Shown piece after piece: positions 52,563 through 60,323 of a DNA stretch of 64,000 bases. Under the pieces are notes generated by a model. That model ran no database searches. It was given only the letters and a program-made list of their open reading frames with translations, and had not been told where the DNA came from. How positions within the stretch are numbered: the first letter of the stretch is position 1; every line of letters begins with the position of its first letter. The stretch comes from Oleisolibacter albus (GTDB lineage: Bacteria > Pseudomonadota > Alphaproteobacteria > Azospirillales > Azospirillaceae). Where the stretch lies: positions 124,001-188,000 of the forward strand of contig NZ_QGNJ01000003.1 of assembly GCF_003336875.1 (NCBI RefSeq). Reading direction: 5' to 3'. Made by a program: the position numbers and the translations under genes.

Positions 52563-53068
52563 CAGGTCCCGATATCCTGGTTTTCGCCGCTGCCGCCCTC
52601 GGCCCGATCGGCGCCCAGGGTGAACACCTCCAGTTCGGCCCGCTTGCCGGGATAGTGATAGCCGTAGGGGACGCCCCAGGGGTCGGTCAGCCCCTCGGCC
52701 TTGCGCAGATAGGGGCCGTTCCAGCCGACGACGCCGGGCGGCGGTTCGACCAGGGCCTTAAGCCCCTCCTTCTCGCTGGGATAGCGGCCCACATCCAGCC
52801 GGTAGAGATCGAGGCTGGAGACGATGTTCTGGATCTGCACCCGCGCCGTCTGCGCACGGGAGGAGCCGAGATATTTCAGCACCTGCGGGCCGACGACGGC
52901 GGCCAGCAGGCCCAGGATCGCCAGAACCACCAGCAGTTCCAGCAGGGTGAAGCCGGCCTCGCGGCCGGACCGGCGGGGGCCTGACCCGGGGCCGGACGCG
53001 CGGGTGTCGGGGGGCGTCGCGGGACGGACGGGGGCCGGACGGGCGGGGGAGGGGAGGAGGATTTTCAT
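52559..53068 (-). CDS. gspG: Type II secretion major pseudopilin GspG
   Basis: A 169-residue pseudopilin that forms the bulk of the pseudopilus. The mature part is a textbook GspG: GFTLLELLVVLAILGLLAAV, LDLYRLDVGRYPSEKEGL and DPWGVPYGYHYPG with the calcium-site loop. The leader is 39 residues, Pro/Arg/Gly-rich, and has no internal start codon that would shorten it. Most GspG leaders are about 6-10 residues. The start overlaps the gspF stop as ATGA. Confidence 0.93.
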   Translation of the reverse strand: MKILLPSPARPAPVRPATPPDTRASGPGSGPRRSGREAGFTLLELLVVLAILGLLAAVVGPQVLKYLGSSRAQTARVQIQNIVSSLDLYRLDVGRYPSEKEGLKALVEPPPGVVGWNGPYLRKAEGLTDPWGVPYGYHYPGKRAELEVFTLGADRAEGGSGENQDIGTW

Positions 53069-54339
53069 CGCAGGGCCAGATCGTTGAGTCCAAGGATGGC
53101 GGACAGGATGGCGGCGATGATCCCGGCCACGATCAGGCCCAGGATCACGGTGATGGCGGGCGTCAGCACCGACATCAGCCGCTGCGTCGCCGTGCGCAGG
53201 TCGCGGTCCAGCACATCGGCCAGCCGGGTCAGCATCAGCGGCAGCTGGGCTGTCTCCTCGCCGGTGCGCAGGAAATTCAGGGCGATGGGCGGAAAGCAGC
53301 CGGTGGCGGCCAGGGGACCGGACAGGCCGCCCCCCTCGCGCAGGCCGGCGGCCACCTGCTCCACCGCGGCACCCATATGGCTGTTGCCCAGGGCCTTGCG
53401 GGCGATGGCCAGCGCCACCGGCAGATGCACCCCCGCCTCCACCAGCCCGGCCAGGGTGCGGGCGAAGCGGGCCGTTTCCGCCGTGGACAGCAGCGGCCCC
53501 AGCAGCGGCAGGCGCAGCACCTGCCGGTCCAGCGCTGCCCGGACCGCGGGACGCTTCAGCCAGCGCGCCAGTCCCAGCCCCAGCAGCGCCAGCAGGGCCA
53601 GGGCGGTCAGCCCGTGCTGGCGCAGGGCGGTGCTGGCGCCCAGCACCAGGGCCGTGGCCGGCGGCAGCTCCCCCTTCATGTCGGCGAACAGCGTCTCGAA
53701 CTGCGGCACCACCAGCCCCAGCATGACGCCGATGGCGCCCATCGCCACCAGGGCCAGCATGGCCGGATAGATCAGGGCCGAGATCAGGGTCTGGCGCAGG
53801 GCGGCGGCGCGTTCCAGCAGCTCGGCCAGCCGCGACAGGCCGGCATCCAGCCGCCCGCTCATCTCCCCCGCCTCGGCCATGGCGCAGGAAACGGGGGGAA
53901 ACAGGCCGGGCAGGCCGGCCATGGCGCGCGACAGCGGCTCCCCGGCCTTGACCTGGGCGCGCAGCCCGGCGAAGGCGGCGCGCAGTCCGGGATGCGGGGC
54001 CGTTTCCGCCACCACGGCCAGCGCCCGCTCCAGCGGCAGGCCGGCGCCCAGCAGCACGGCCAGTTCGCCCAGACTGTCGGGCAGGCGGGCGCGGGCGCGG
54101 CGATCCACGGCCAGCCCGTCCGGTGTTGCCGCCGCGGCGATCTCGTGGGCCTCGATGGGCAGCAGCCCGTCGGCCCGCAACCGGTGCAGCGCGGCGCTCT
54201 GGTCCGCCCCCTCCACCGTGCCCTGCCGCACCTCGCCGGTGCCGGGCAGCACGGCCCGGTAGCGGAAGCGCTTCAGGGTCCGGCCGGGGGCCGGGTGGCC
54301 GGGGGACAGGCCGGTGGTCTCAGGCGTCCTGGGTGACAC
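53065..54339 (-). CDS. gspF: Type II secretion inner-membrane protein GspF
   Basis: A 424-residue polytopic platform protein. Two repeated halves follow the GspF/PilC pattern (LAVLLGAGLPLERALAVVAE, then FARTLAGLVEAGVHLPVALA). Each is followed by membrane spans, for example LALVAMGAIGVMLGLVVPQF, and the protein ends with ITVILGLIVAGIIAAILSAI. The GTG start at 54339 is supported by GGAGGAGG seven bases upstream and overlaps the gspE end by 20 bases. The next gene, gspG, overlaps its stop. Confidence 0.9.
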   Translation of the reverse strand: MSPRTPETTGLSPGHPAPGRTLKRFRYRAVLPGTGEVRQGTVEGADQSAALHRLRADGLLPIEAHEIAAAATPDGLAVDRRARARLPDSLGELAVLLGAGLPLERALAVVAETAPHPGLRAAFAGLRAQVKAGEPLSRAMAGLPGLFPPVSCAMAEAGEMSGRLDAGLSRLAELLERAAALRQTLISALIYPAMLALVAMGAIGVMLGLVVPQFETLFADMKGELPPATALVLGASTALRQHGLTALALLALLGLGLARWLKRPAVRAALDRQVLRLPLLGPLLSTAETARFARTLAGLVEAGVHLPVALAIARKALGNSHMGAAVEQVAAGLREGGGLSGPLAATGCFPPIALNFLRTGEETAQLPLMLTRLADVLDRDLRTATQRLMSVLTPAITVILGLIVAGIIAAILSAILGLNDLALR

Positions 54340-56077
54340 GCAGCACCTCCTCCAGCGTCGTCTCCCCGGCCATGGCCTTGGCCAGGCCGTCGGCCAGCAT
54401 GGCGCGCATGCCCGCCTGCTGGGCGGCGCGGCGGATGTCGCGGGCCTCGGCCCGGGCCAGCACCAGCCGGGCCACGGCCTCGTCCATGGGCAGCAGCTCC
54501 AGCACGGCCAGCCGGCCGCGGAAGCCCTCGCCATGGCAGGCGGGACAGCCCGCGGGCTGCCAGAAGCGGGCGCCGGCCGGCTGGGTCAGGCCGGGCGGCA
54601 GGGGCGGGACCCACCCGGCGGGGGCGGGCTGGCGGCAGTGGGGGCAGAGGCGGCGCACCAGCCGCTGCGCCAGCGCGGCGTTGACGGTGGAGGCGATGAG
54701 GAACGGCTCCACCCCCATGTCCAGCAGGCGGGTGAAGGCGCTGGCGGCGTCGTTGGTGTGCAGGGTGGACAGGATGGCGTGGCCGGTCAGCGCCGCCTGT
54801 ACCGCCACCTGGGCCGTTTCCAGGTCGCGGATCTCCCCCACCATGATGACGTCCGGGTCCTGGCGCAGGAAGGAGCGCAGGGTGGCGGCGAAATCCAGGC
54901 CGATCTGCTGTTTGACCTGGATCTGGTTCACCCCCTCCAGCCGGTATTCCACCGGGTCCTCGACGGTGAGGATCTTGCGGTCGGGCGTGTTCAGCACGGC
55001 CAGCGAGGCATAGAGCGTGGTGGTCTTGCCGCTGCCGGTGGGACCGGTCACCAGGGTGATGCCGTGCGGCCGGTCCAGGATGCCGCGATAGAGCGGCAGC
55101 AGGTCCGGCCCGAAGCCCAGCGTCTCCAGCTCCAGCGCCAGGCCGGACCGGTCGAGGATGCGCAGCACCACCGATTCGCCATGGATGGTGGGGGCGGTGG
55201 CCACGCGGAAATCGATGTCGTGCCCGCGCACGGCCAGCCGCAGCCGCCCATCCTGGGGCAGGCGCCGTTCGGCCACGTCCAGCCCGGCCATGACCTTGAT
55301 GCGCGACACCAGCGGGCCGCGCAGCCCGGCCGGAAATCCCTCGATCTCGCGCAGGGCGCCGTCGACCCGCAGCCGCACCCGCAGCCGGTCCTCGGTGGGT
55401 TCGATATGGATGTCGGAGGCGCGGGCCTCCGCGGCGCGGGCGATCAGCGCATTGACGGCGCGCACCACCGGCGCATCGCTGCTGAGATCGCGCAGCCGTT
55501 CCAGATCGGCATCGTCGGCGCTGGCGTCATCGGCGGGGGCGGGGCCGGCCTCGCCGCCATACAGCCGGTCGATGGCGGCGTCCAGGTCGCCCAGCCGCGC
55601 CACCCGCAGCGCCACCGGCCGGCCGAAGGCGAAGGACAGGGCGCGGGCCGGATAGGGATCGGTGGGATCGGCCACCGCCAGCTCCAGCACCGCGCCGGGC
55701 TGGCCCAGGGGCAGTGCCCGCACCCTGCGCAGGAAGCGCGGGCCGGCGCGGTCGGTCCCGTGCGCCGCCTGCGGCCAGTCGCCGGGCCGCATCAGCGGCA
55801 GGCCGCAGGCCGCCGCCAGCGCTTCCGCCAACGCCTGTTCGCTGACCAGACCCAGCCGGGTCAGCACCGCATCCAGCCGGTCGCCGGTCTGGTCCCGCAC
55901 CAGCCGGGCGCGGGCCAGACCATCGGGGCTGACCAGCGCCCGCTCCAGCAGGATGCGGTCCAGGTCGCCGCCAGCCGGCAGCGGCGCCACAGCGGCATGG
56001 GCGGCCGGGCCGGAATCCAGGGTCGGGTCCGGGGCAGAATCCAGGGCCGGCCGTGGCAGCGTCCGCGGGTCCGTCAC
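54320..56077 (-). CDS. gspE: Type II secretion ATPase GspE
   Basis: A 585-residue secretion ATPase of the hexameric type. The N-terminal GspE-N domain (LLERALVSPDGLARARLVRD) binds GspL. The ATPase core has Walker A GPTGSGKTTT, the Asp box ILTVEDPVEYRLEG, Walker B DPDVIMVGEIRD and the His box ILSTLHTNDA. A zinc site is formed by CPHC and CPAC pairs near residues 475-515. The GTG start at 56077 begins the operon. The order gspE-F-G-H-I-J-L-M-C-D-K differs from the classical C-to-O order. Confidence 0.94.
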   Translation of the reverse strand: MTDPRTLPRPALDSAPDPTLDSGPAAHAAVAPLPAGGDLDRILLERALVSPDGLARARLVRDQTGDRLDAVLTRLGLVSEQALAEALAAACGLPLMRPGDWPQAAHGTDRAGPRFLRRVRALPLGQPGAVLELAVADPTDPYPARALSFAFGRPVALRVARLGDLDAAIDRLYGGEAGPAPADDASADDADLERLRDLSSDAPVVRAVNALIARAAEARASDIHIEPTEDRLRVRLRVDGALREIEGFPAGLRGPLVSRIKVMAGLDVAERRLPQDGRLRLAVRGHDIDFRVATAPTIHGESVVLRILDRSGLALELETLGFGPDLLPLYRGILDRPHGITLVTGPTGSGKTTTLYASLAVLNTPDRKILTVEDPVEYRLEGVNQIQVKQQIGLDFAATLRSFLRQDPDVIMVGEIRDLETAQVAVQAALTGHAILSTLHTNDAASAFTRLLDMGVEPFLIASTVNAALAQRLVRRLCPHCRQPAPAGWVPPLPPGLTQPAGARFWQPAGCPACHGEGFRGRLAVLELLPMDEAVARLVLARAEARDIRRAAQQAGMRAMLADGLAKAMAGETTLEEVLRVTQDA

Positions 56078-56125
56078 ACCAGCACACTCCCCTTCCGCAC
56101 CCCGCCGCTCCGGCAGGGCCGCTCT

Positions 56126-56141
56126 GACTACATAAGTAGTC
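56126..56141. promoter_or_regulatory. Dyad upstream of gspE
   Basis: GACTAC, four bases, GTAGTC: a perfect 6-4-6 dyad about 49 bases before the gspE start. It could be a repressor or activator site for the secretion operon. No regulator gene is adjacent, so the binding protein is unknown. Confidence 0.35.
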
Positions 56142-56216
56142 GCTCGAAAAGTTCATGTATATGACGTCTTTGTGGACTCGCGGTCAAATGACAATATGAT
56201 TTCGGGCGGCATGAAA

Positions 56217-56237
56217 CAATATTCGTAACATATATTG
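56217..56237. promoter_or_regulatory. CAATAT-N9-ATATTG dyad in the gsp/PstS intergenic region
   Basis: A 21-base dyad lies between the divergent genes. It includes a T-N11-A spacing, as in LysR-type sites, but no LysR gene is next to it. It may overlap a promoter. Confidence 0.3.
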
Positions 56238-56588
56238 CGTTTTTATGATCGGGCCGGCGACATCGCCTCAAAGATGTGGTGTGGGGTGGGTGCTGAGGCT
56301 GTCGCCACCCATAAGGACATACCCAATATGGCGATGATGTCGGAAATCCGCGCAACTCCACGGCATTTTAAGCATGCGACATCAATCTTTCACGATACGA
56401 TCATTTTACCAATGCAACCCCACGGATATATGGTCTGCCGGCCCGATGCGTCATTCCGGTGTGGGGGGTGCGACGGCAAGGGTTCCTGTTCTACACGGGT
56501 CATTGCCGTGAACACTGTTCCTGTGCCGGATAACCATCCGGGCAGACCATCGAATATTGCCTATAGACCGACAATCAGGGAGTGATCG

Positions 56589-58082
56589 ATGACGCGCATT
56601 CACAGCCTTCTGCTGGCCGCCACCGCTCTGGCCGGCGCCGGCTTCGCCCAGACCGCGGCGGCCGAGGACGCCTATCTGGCCGGCGGCGCCAGCCTGCCCA
56701 ACGCCTATTACACCCAGGCGATGAACTGCTACGGCAACACCGACCAGACGCTGCATGTCAACAACAACACCGACCAGGTCATCGCCAACTACAGCGGCTG
56801 CCCTGGCACCGTGAACAGCGGCGTGTCGCTGGGCTATGTCTCCACCGGCTCGGGCCGCGGCATCGAGGGCTACATCGCCAATGATGCGGCCCGTTATCTC
56901 TATACCGACAAGGACAGCTCCGCGGCCGGCTTCCAGGTGCGGGCGGCGGATAGCAGCCTGCTGACCCTGAACAGCACCATGCCGCTGTTCAGCGGCTCCG
57001 ACGCGGCGCTGACCACGGCCCAGCTGGCGGCCCTGGCCTCCGCCGGTGCCACCGACAATGTCCAGGGCACGGTTGACATCCGCGCCGACGGCGTGGCCGA
57101 CGATCCCAGCAATGCCAACGACTACAAGAACTTCGTCGCCAACTATGGCGCCGTGATCCAGGTGCCGGCGCTGTATGCCGCCGTCGCCGTGGCCTTCGAC
57201 CCGACCTACCGCGATGAAAATGGCGTCGAGCAGAGCCTGGGCCGCGTGACCCTGAGCCAGAGCGATGTCTGCGGCATCTTCACCGGCAGCATCACCACCC
57301 TGAACGGCCTGGCCATCCAGCTGGTCGGCCGCTCGGACGGGTCCGGCACCACCGAGCTGTTCACCCGCTTCCTGGCCTCGGCCTGCGGTGGCGTGTTCAG
57401 CAATCCGGAAGGGACCCAGACCCTGCCGAACAGCGGCATCTACACCACCCTGGCCAATGGCAATGACGGCGTGGCCGCCGCCCTGAACTACAGCACCGCC
57501 ACCCCGGCCAACACCATCCGCATCGGCTATCTCAGCAACGATTACCTGTCCGATGCCGTCAATGGCCTGAACCATGCCCGTCCGGGCAGCGCCTGGGCCG
57601 GCTATGGCATCACCGCCGCCCGCATCATCAACGCCAATAACGGCACCGCCTACGATCCGAATGTGGCCGGCATCACGGCGGCTTCCCTTGCCGTGGGCTT
57701 CACTCCTCCGACCGGTGCTGATGCCGCCGATCCGGCCAAGTGGGCGCCGCTGGCGGCCAACTCGGCCATCGAGAACCCCACCGCCGGCTATCCCATCATC
57801 GGCACCAGCAATCATCTGGTCTACAGCTGCTACAGCACGGAGGCCCGGCGTCTGGCCGTGGCCGGCACCAATGCCAGCGGCGCCACCCCCGGCTATCTCT
57901 ACTGGTACTACAACACGCCCTCTGTGGTGACGCCGCTGCTGGGGCAGGCCGGCTTTGTTGCCCTTCCGACCGCGCTGCGGAACGCCATCACCAGCACCTT
58001 CTTCAACAGCAGCTCCAGCCTGGCGATCGGCTCCAAGGAAGCCGGCACCTGCGCGTCCGGCGTGACGGGCACCGGCGCCTGA
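56589..58082 (+). CDS. Secreted PstS/DING-like substrate-binding protein
   Basis: A 497-residue exported protein. The signal peptide is [20 protein letters not shown], and the mature start DAYLAGGASLPNAYY resembles the GGGATLP start of PstS/DING phosphate-binding proteins. The family's ligand-site stretch is GRSDGSGTTELFTRFL. Six cysteines (in MNCYG, SGCPG, DVCGIF, SACGG, YSCYS and GTCAS) could form three disulfides, which suits an extracellular protein. GGGAG precedes the ATG. It stands head to head with gspE, and DING/PstS-type proteins are known type II substrates in pseudomonads, so it may be a substrate here. Phosphate binding is inferred. Confidence 0.75.
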   Translation: MTRIHSLLLAATALAGAGFAQTAAAEDAYLAGGASLPNAYYTQAMNCYGNTDQTLHVNNNTDQVIANYSGCPGTVNSGVSLGYVSTGSGRGIEGYIANDAARYLYTDKDSSAAGFQVRAADSSLLTLNSTMPLFSGSDAALTTAQLAALASAGATDNVQGTVDIRADGVADDPSNANDYKNFVANYGAVIQVPALYAAVAVAFDPTYRDENGVEQSLGRVTLSQSDVCGIFTGSITTLNGLAIQLVGRSDGSGTTELFTRFLASACGGVFSNPEGTQTLPNSGIYTTLANGNDGVAAALNYSTATPANTIRIGYLSNDYLSDAVNGLNHARPGSAWAGYGITAARIINANNGTAYDPNVAGITAASLAVGFTPPTGADAADPAKWAPLAANSAIENPTAGYPIIGTSNHLVYSCYSTEARRLAVAGTNASGATPGYLYWYYNTPSVVTPLLGQAGFVALPTALRNAITSTFFNSSSSLAIGSKEAGTCASGVTGTGA

Positions 58083-58110
58083 TCCAGGCAGACAAAGGCC
58101 CATGACTTCG

Positions 58111-58141
58111 ACCCCCGCCCGCCAGGCGGGGGTCTTTTGTC
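58111..58141 (+). terminator. Rho-independent terminator after PstS-like gene
   Basis: ACCCCCGCC pairs with GGCGGGGGT around a five-base loop, followed by CTTTTGTCC. It lies 28 bases after the stop codon and separates this gene from the lasso cluster. Confidence 0.85.
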
Positions 58142-58147
58142 CTGCCG

Positions 58148-58165
58148 ATCATTAAGATATATGAT
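58148..58165. promoter_or_regulatory. AT-rich dyad upstream of lasso precursor
   Basis: ATCAT-N8-ATGAT lies in an AT-rich stretch about 100 bases before the precursor start. The only -10-like sequence seen is TATAAC at 58242-58247, with no convincing -35. Promoter assignment is therefore weak. Confidence 0.3.
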
Positions 58166-58266
58166 TGTATTGTGAAGATCGATCAGTGATTTAGACAGAC
58201 ATACGGCTGTCGGGTAAAAAGCGTGTAAGTCCAATCAGGACTATAACGCAGAGCAAGAGGATGATG

Positions 58267-58383
58267 ATGGTGACGGAAAAGCTGGAATGGCAGACGCCGG
58301 AGATGGTGGAACTGCCCGTGAACGCGGCGGAATCCGGATTTACTGAACCCACCCTGGCCGACACGGATACCTACAACAGTTGA
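58267..58383 (+). CDS. Lasso peptide precursor (A), predicted 15-residue core
   Basis: A peptide of 38 residues (40 if the first of three tandem ATGs at 58261 is used). The third ATG is six bases from AAGAGG, so I prefer it. The leader carries WQTPEMVEL, matching the aromatic-x-x-P motif read by RRE proteins. The likely core is GFTEPTLADTDTYNS: Gly1 and Asp9 could close a nine-residue macrolactam, leaving a six-residue tail ending in Ser, as in phosphorylated paeninodin-type lasso peptides. The residue at -2 is Glu rather than the usual Thr, so the cleavage site is uncertain. Kinase, RRE, peptidase and cyclase genes follow on the same strand. Confidence 0.75.
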   Translation: MVTEKLEWQTPEMVELPVNAAESGFTEPTLADTDTYNS

Positions 58384-58422
58384 TCTTGCCGGCGCCGGAT
58401 CGCATCGGCCGGCTCTGAACGA

Positions 58423-58455
58423 CCCTCCCGTCCCCGGACGGGAGGGTTTGTTTTT
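58423..58455 (+). terminator. Terminator or attenuator between lasso precursor and processing genes
   Basis: CCCTCCCGTCC pairs with GGACGGGAGGG over eleven bases, with a two-base spacer, followed by TTTGTTTTTC. It lies 39 bases after the precursor stop. In many RiPP clusters such a hairpin lets the precursor be made in excess over the enzymes. Confidence 0.88.
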
Positions 58456-59014
58456 CGGGGCCGAATCGCCTGCGCTCCGTCTGGGGGCGGTGGCCCGTAC
58501 CCCGGCGTCGTGCTCGCGCAGCCGGGCACCCGGGGAGGCGCGGTCTGTGTCCCCCACTGTCCGCTCCGCCTGTGCGGGGGAAGACAGAAGGGGACGACCG
58601 GTCCTGTGGTCTCAACACCGCCGGCGGTCCGACGGCCGGCGGTGAAAGCTGGCATGGCCGCACCTCGATCCGGCAGCGCAGGCATAGGCAGGGCCGAGCG
58701 TAGAGGCCAGCCGTAAATGCGCAGATCGTATACGGCTCACCCCACGCAGTCCCTTGTTTCCGATGCCGGTTCTGCCAAGAAAATGTCCAGTAATGCGGTG
58801 GCAGATATTGAGGAAATGATTATTAATAATTGTGAAATTTGAATGACGATAAAACTGATGTTGAAAATCACATAGGCCATACGCATAAAGATGTCGCCCC
58901 TTCGATAAGATTGTTCCCGTCTGCATGGGGGTATCACGATCGCTGACAGCATGACGGTTGGAACAGTCCGGGGAATCGGGAAGCGTTGCCGCGGAAGGCC
59001 GAGGAAGTGGATCC
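58456..59014. other. Gap between lasso precursor terminator and kinase gene
   Basis: About 560 bases with no convincing gene. The part at 58780-58900 is clearly AT-rich compared with the neighbours. Two weak candidates exist: a 41-codon plus-strand frame at 58717-58842 (starts MRRSYTAHPTQ, ends MIINNCEI), and a minus-strand frame ending at 58737 whose ATG near 58886 would give a 49-residue hydrophobic peptide (MRMAYVIFNISF, then IVIQISQLLIIISSIS). Neither has a good ribosome site. The region probably contains a promoter for the processing genes. Confidence 0.4.
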
Positions 59015-59971
59015 ATGAGCATCTGGTATTATCAGGGGCTGGACCGGCCGATCGCCTGCCCGTTCCCCCTGCCGGAACTGGCGCCGGATGCCGGGGGTGC
59101 AGGGAAGGCCGCCATCCGCATCACCCTGGCCGGGGCAGCGGACCCCGACCGGCCGGGCGGTCCCGTCTTCTCCGACGGGGAGATCGCCCTGCATCCGCCG
59201 CCCTGCAGCCTGGTGATCCGTGGGGGCGAGACCCTGGAAATCCGGCCCACGGCGCCGGACGACCCGGCTGGAATCCGCACCTTCCTGCTGGGGTCCGGGC
59301 TGGGGGCGCTGGCGCATCAGCGCGGCCTGCTGCCGCTGCATGCCAGTGCCGTGGCGCTGGGGCCGGATGCGGGTGTCGTTGCCTTTTCCGGCCCGTCCGG
59401 CCATGGCAAGTCCACCCTGGCCGCCCATCTGGCGGCGCAGGGGCACGGGCTGATGACCGATGATCTCTGTATCCTGCGCCTGGACGCGGACCGGGCCCTG
59501 GCCTTTCCCGGCGTCCGCCGGCTGAAGCTGTGGCGCGATGCCCTGACCGCGCTGGGCCATGATGCCGACCGGCTGCCGCCGGTGCAGCACCAGCTGGACA
59601 AGCGGGCGCTGCCGCCGCCGCCACAGGCCGCGGCCCGGCCGGCGCCGCTGCGGGCGCTGTACATCCTCGACCGGGGGGAGGTGCCGGGCATCGCCCCGAT
59701 ATCCGGCCTGTCCGCTTTGGAGGCGGTATGGGCCAATATCTTCCGGCGGCATTATGCGCTGCGCAGCGGGCAAGGCGCGGCCCTGCGTCTGGCCTGCGCC
59801 CGTCTGGCCGCCCAGGTCCCCGTGTTCCGCCTGACCCGGCCCTGGGATCTGGGGCGCATGCAGGACAGTGTCGATCTGCTGCTCGCGCATCACCGGACCC
59901 TGGCCGCAGCCCGGCCCGACGCACCCGGCATTTCTACGGTTTCCCATGGTGACGAGCATGCACAGAACTGA
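59015..59971 (+). CDS. HPr-kinase-like lasso peptide kinase
   Basis: A 318-residue protein related to HPr kinase/phosphorylase as found in lasso clusters. The P-loop GPSGHGKST lies at about residues 126-134, after LLPLHASAVAL with a conserved His near 109. MTDDLCIL near 147-154 gives the Walker-B-like acidic pair. In paeninodin-type clusters this kinase phosphorylates the C-terminal Ser of the precursor, and the precursor here ends in Ser. The ATG at 59015 has GGAAG upstream; an in-frame TTG at 58958 lacks support. The end overlaps the next gene by 14 bases. Confidence 0.85.
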   Translation: MSIWYYQGLDRPIACPFPLPELAPDAGGAGKAAIRITLAGAADPDRPGGPVFSDGEIALHPPPCSLVIRGGETLEIRPTAPDDPAGIRTFLLGSGLGALAHQRGLLPLHASAVALGPDAGVVAFSGPSGHGKSTLAAHLAAQGHGLMTDDLCILRLDADRALAFPGVRRLKLWRDALTALGHDADRLPPVQHQLDKRALPPPPQAAARPAPLRALYILDRGEVPGIAPISGLSALEAVWANIFRRHYALRSGQGAALRLACARLAAQVPVFRLTRPWDLGRMQDSVDLLLAHHRTLAAARPDAPGISTVSHGDEHAQN

Positions 59972-60323
59972 CGTGACGACCGCGACCACCCCTGCGACCA
60001 CCCTTGCCGCCGTCTCTGCCTCCCCCGATCCGGGCAGTCTCGGCCTGGACAGTGTGATCCGCCGCAATCCCGACATCCTGGCCACCAAGATCGGGGCGGA
60101 GGTGATGATGCTGGATGTGTCGGCCGGCACCTGCTTCGGGTTGAACCCGGTCGGCACCCGCATCTGGGACGGGATCGAGACAGCCACACGGGTGCGCGAC
60201 CTGTGCGAGGATCTGCTGGCTCGGTTCCGTGTCACACCGGAGGTCTGCCAGGCCGAGGTGTTGACCCTGCTGCGCCGCATGCAGGCCAAGGGGCTGGTTC
60301 TGATCGATGCGCCGCAGGACTAG
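59958..60323 (+). CDS. PqqD-type RiPP recognition protein (lasso B1)
   Basis: A 121-residue PqqD-like RRE protein that binds the precursor leader and delivers it to the peptidase. After a Thr/Ala-rich start of about 35 residues, the domain reads GAEVMMLDVSAGTCFGLNPV, then GTRIWDGIE and a three-helix end (AEVLTLLRRMQAKGLVLI). The ATG at 59958 overlaps the kinase gene by 14 bases; an ATG at 59946 is four codons earlier. It should act in the cytoplasm with the B2 peptidase, which it overlaps by 17 bases. Confidence 0.9.
   Translation: MHRTDVTTATTPATTLAAVSASPDPGSLGLDSVIRRNPDILATKIGAEVMMLDVSAGTCFGLNPVGTRIWDGIETATRVRDLCEDLLARFRVTPEVCQAEVLTLLRRMQAKGLVLIDAPQD

Larger units (their letters stand above)
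56078..56588. other. Divergent control region, gsp operon / PstS-like gene
   Basis: About 510 bases, AT-richer than the surroundings in 56120-56420. It must hold the promoters for gspE (leftward) and the secreted PstS-like gene (rightward). Two dyads stand out: GACTAC-ATAA-GTAGTC at 56126-56141, and CAATAT-N9-ATATTG at 56217-56237. I see no convincing PhoB box and no reliable small gene. Confidence 0.5.

Noticed and set aside
56150-56230. Possible PhoB box upstream of the PstS-like gene (TGTCATTTGAC on the minus strand)
   Set aside because: Only one half resembles a PhoB repeat, and the required second repeat at 11-base spacing is missing.
58717-58842. Second lasso precursor candidate
   Set aside because: The 41-codon frame has no aromatic-x-x-P leader motif, no Gly/Ser followed by Asp or Glu at 7-9 in a core-like end, and a weak ribosome site.
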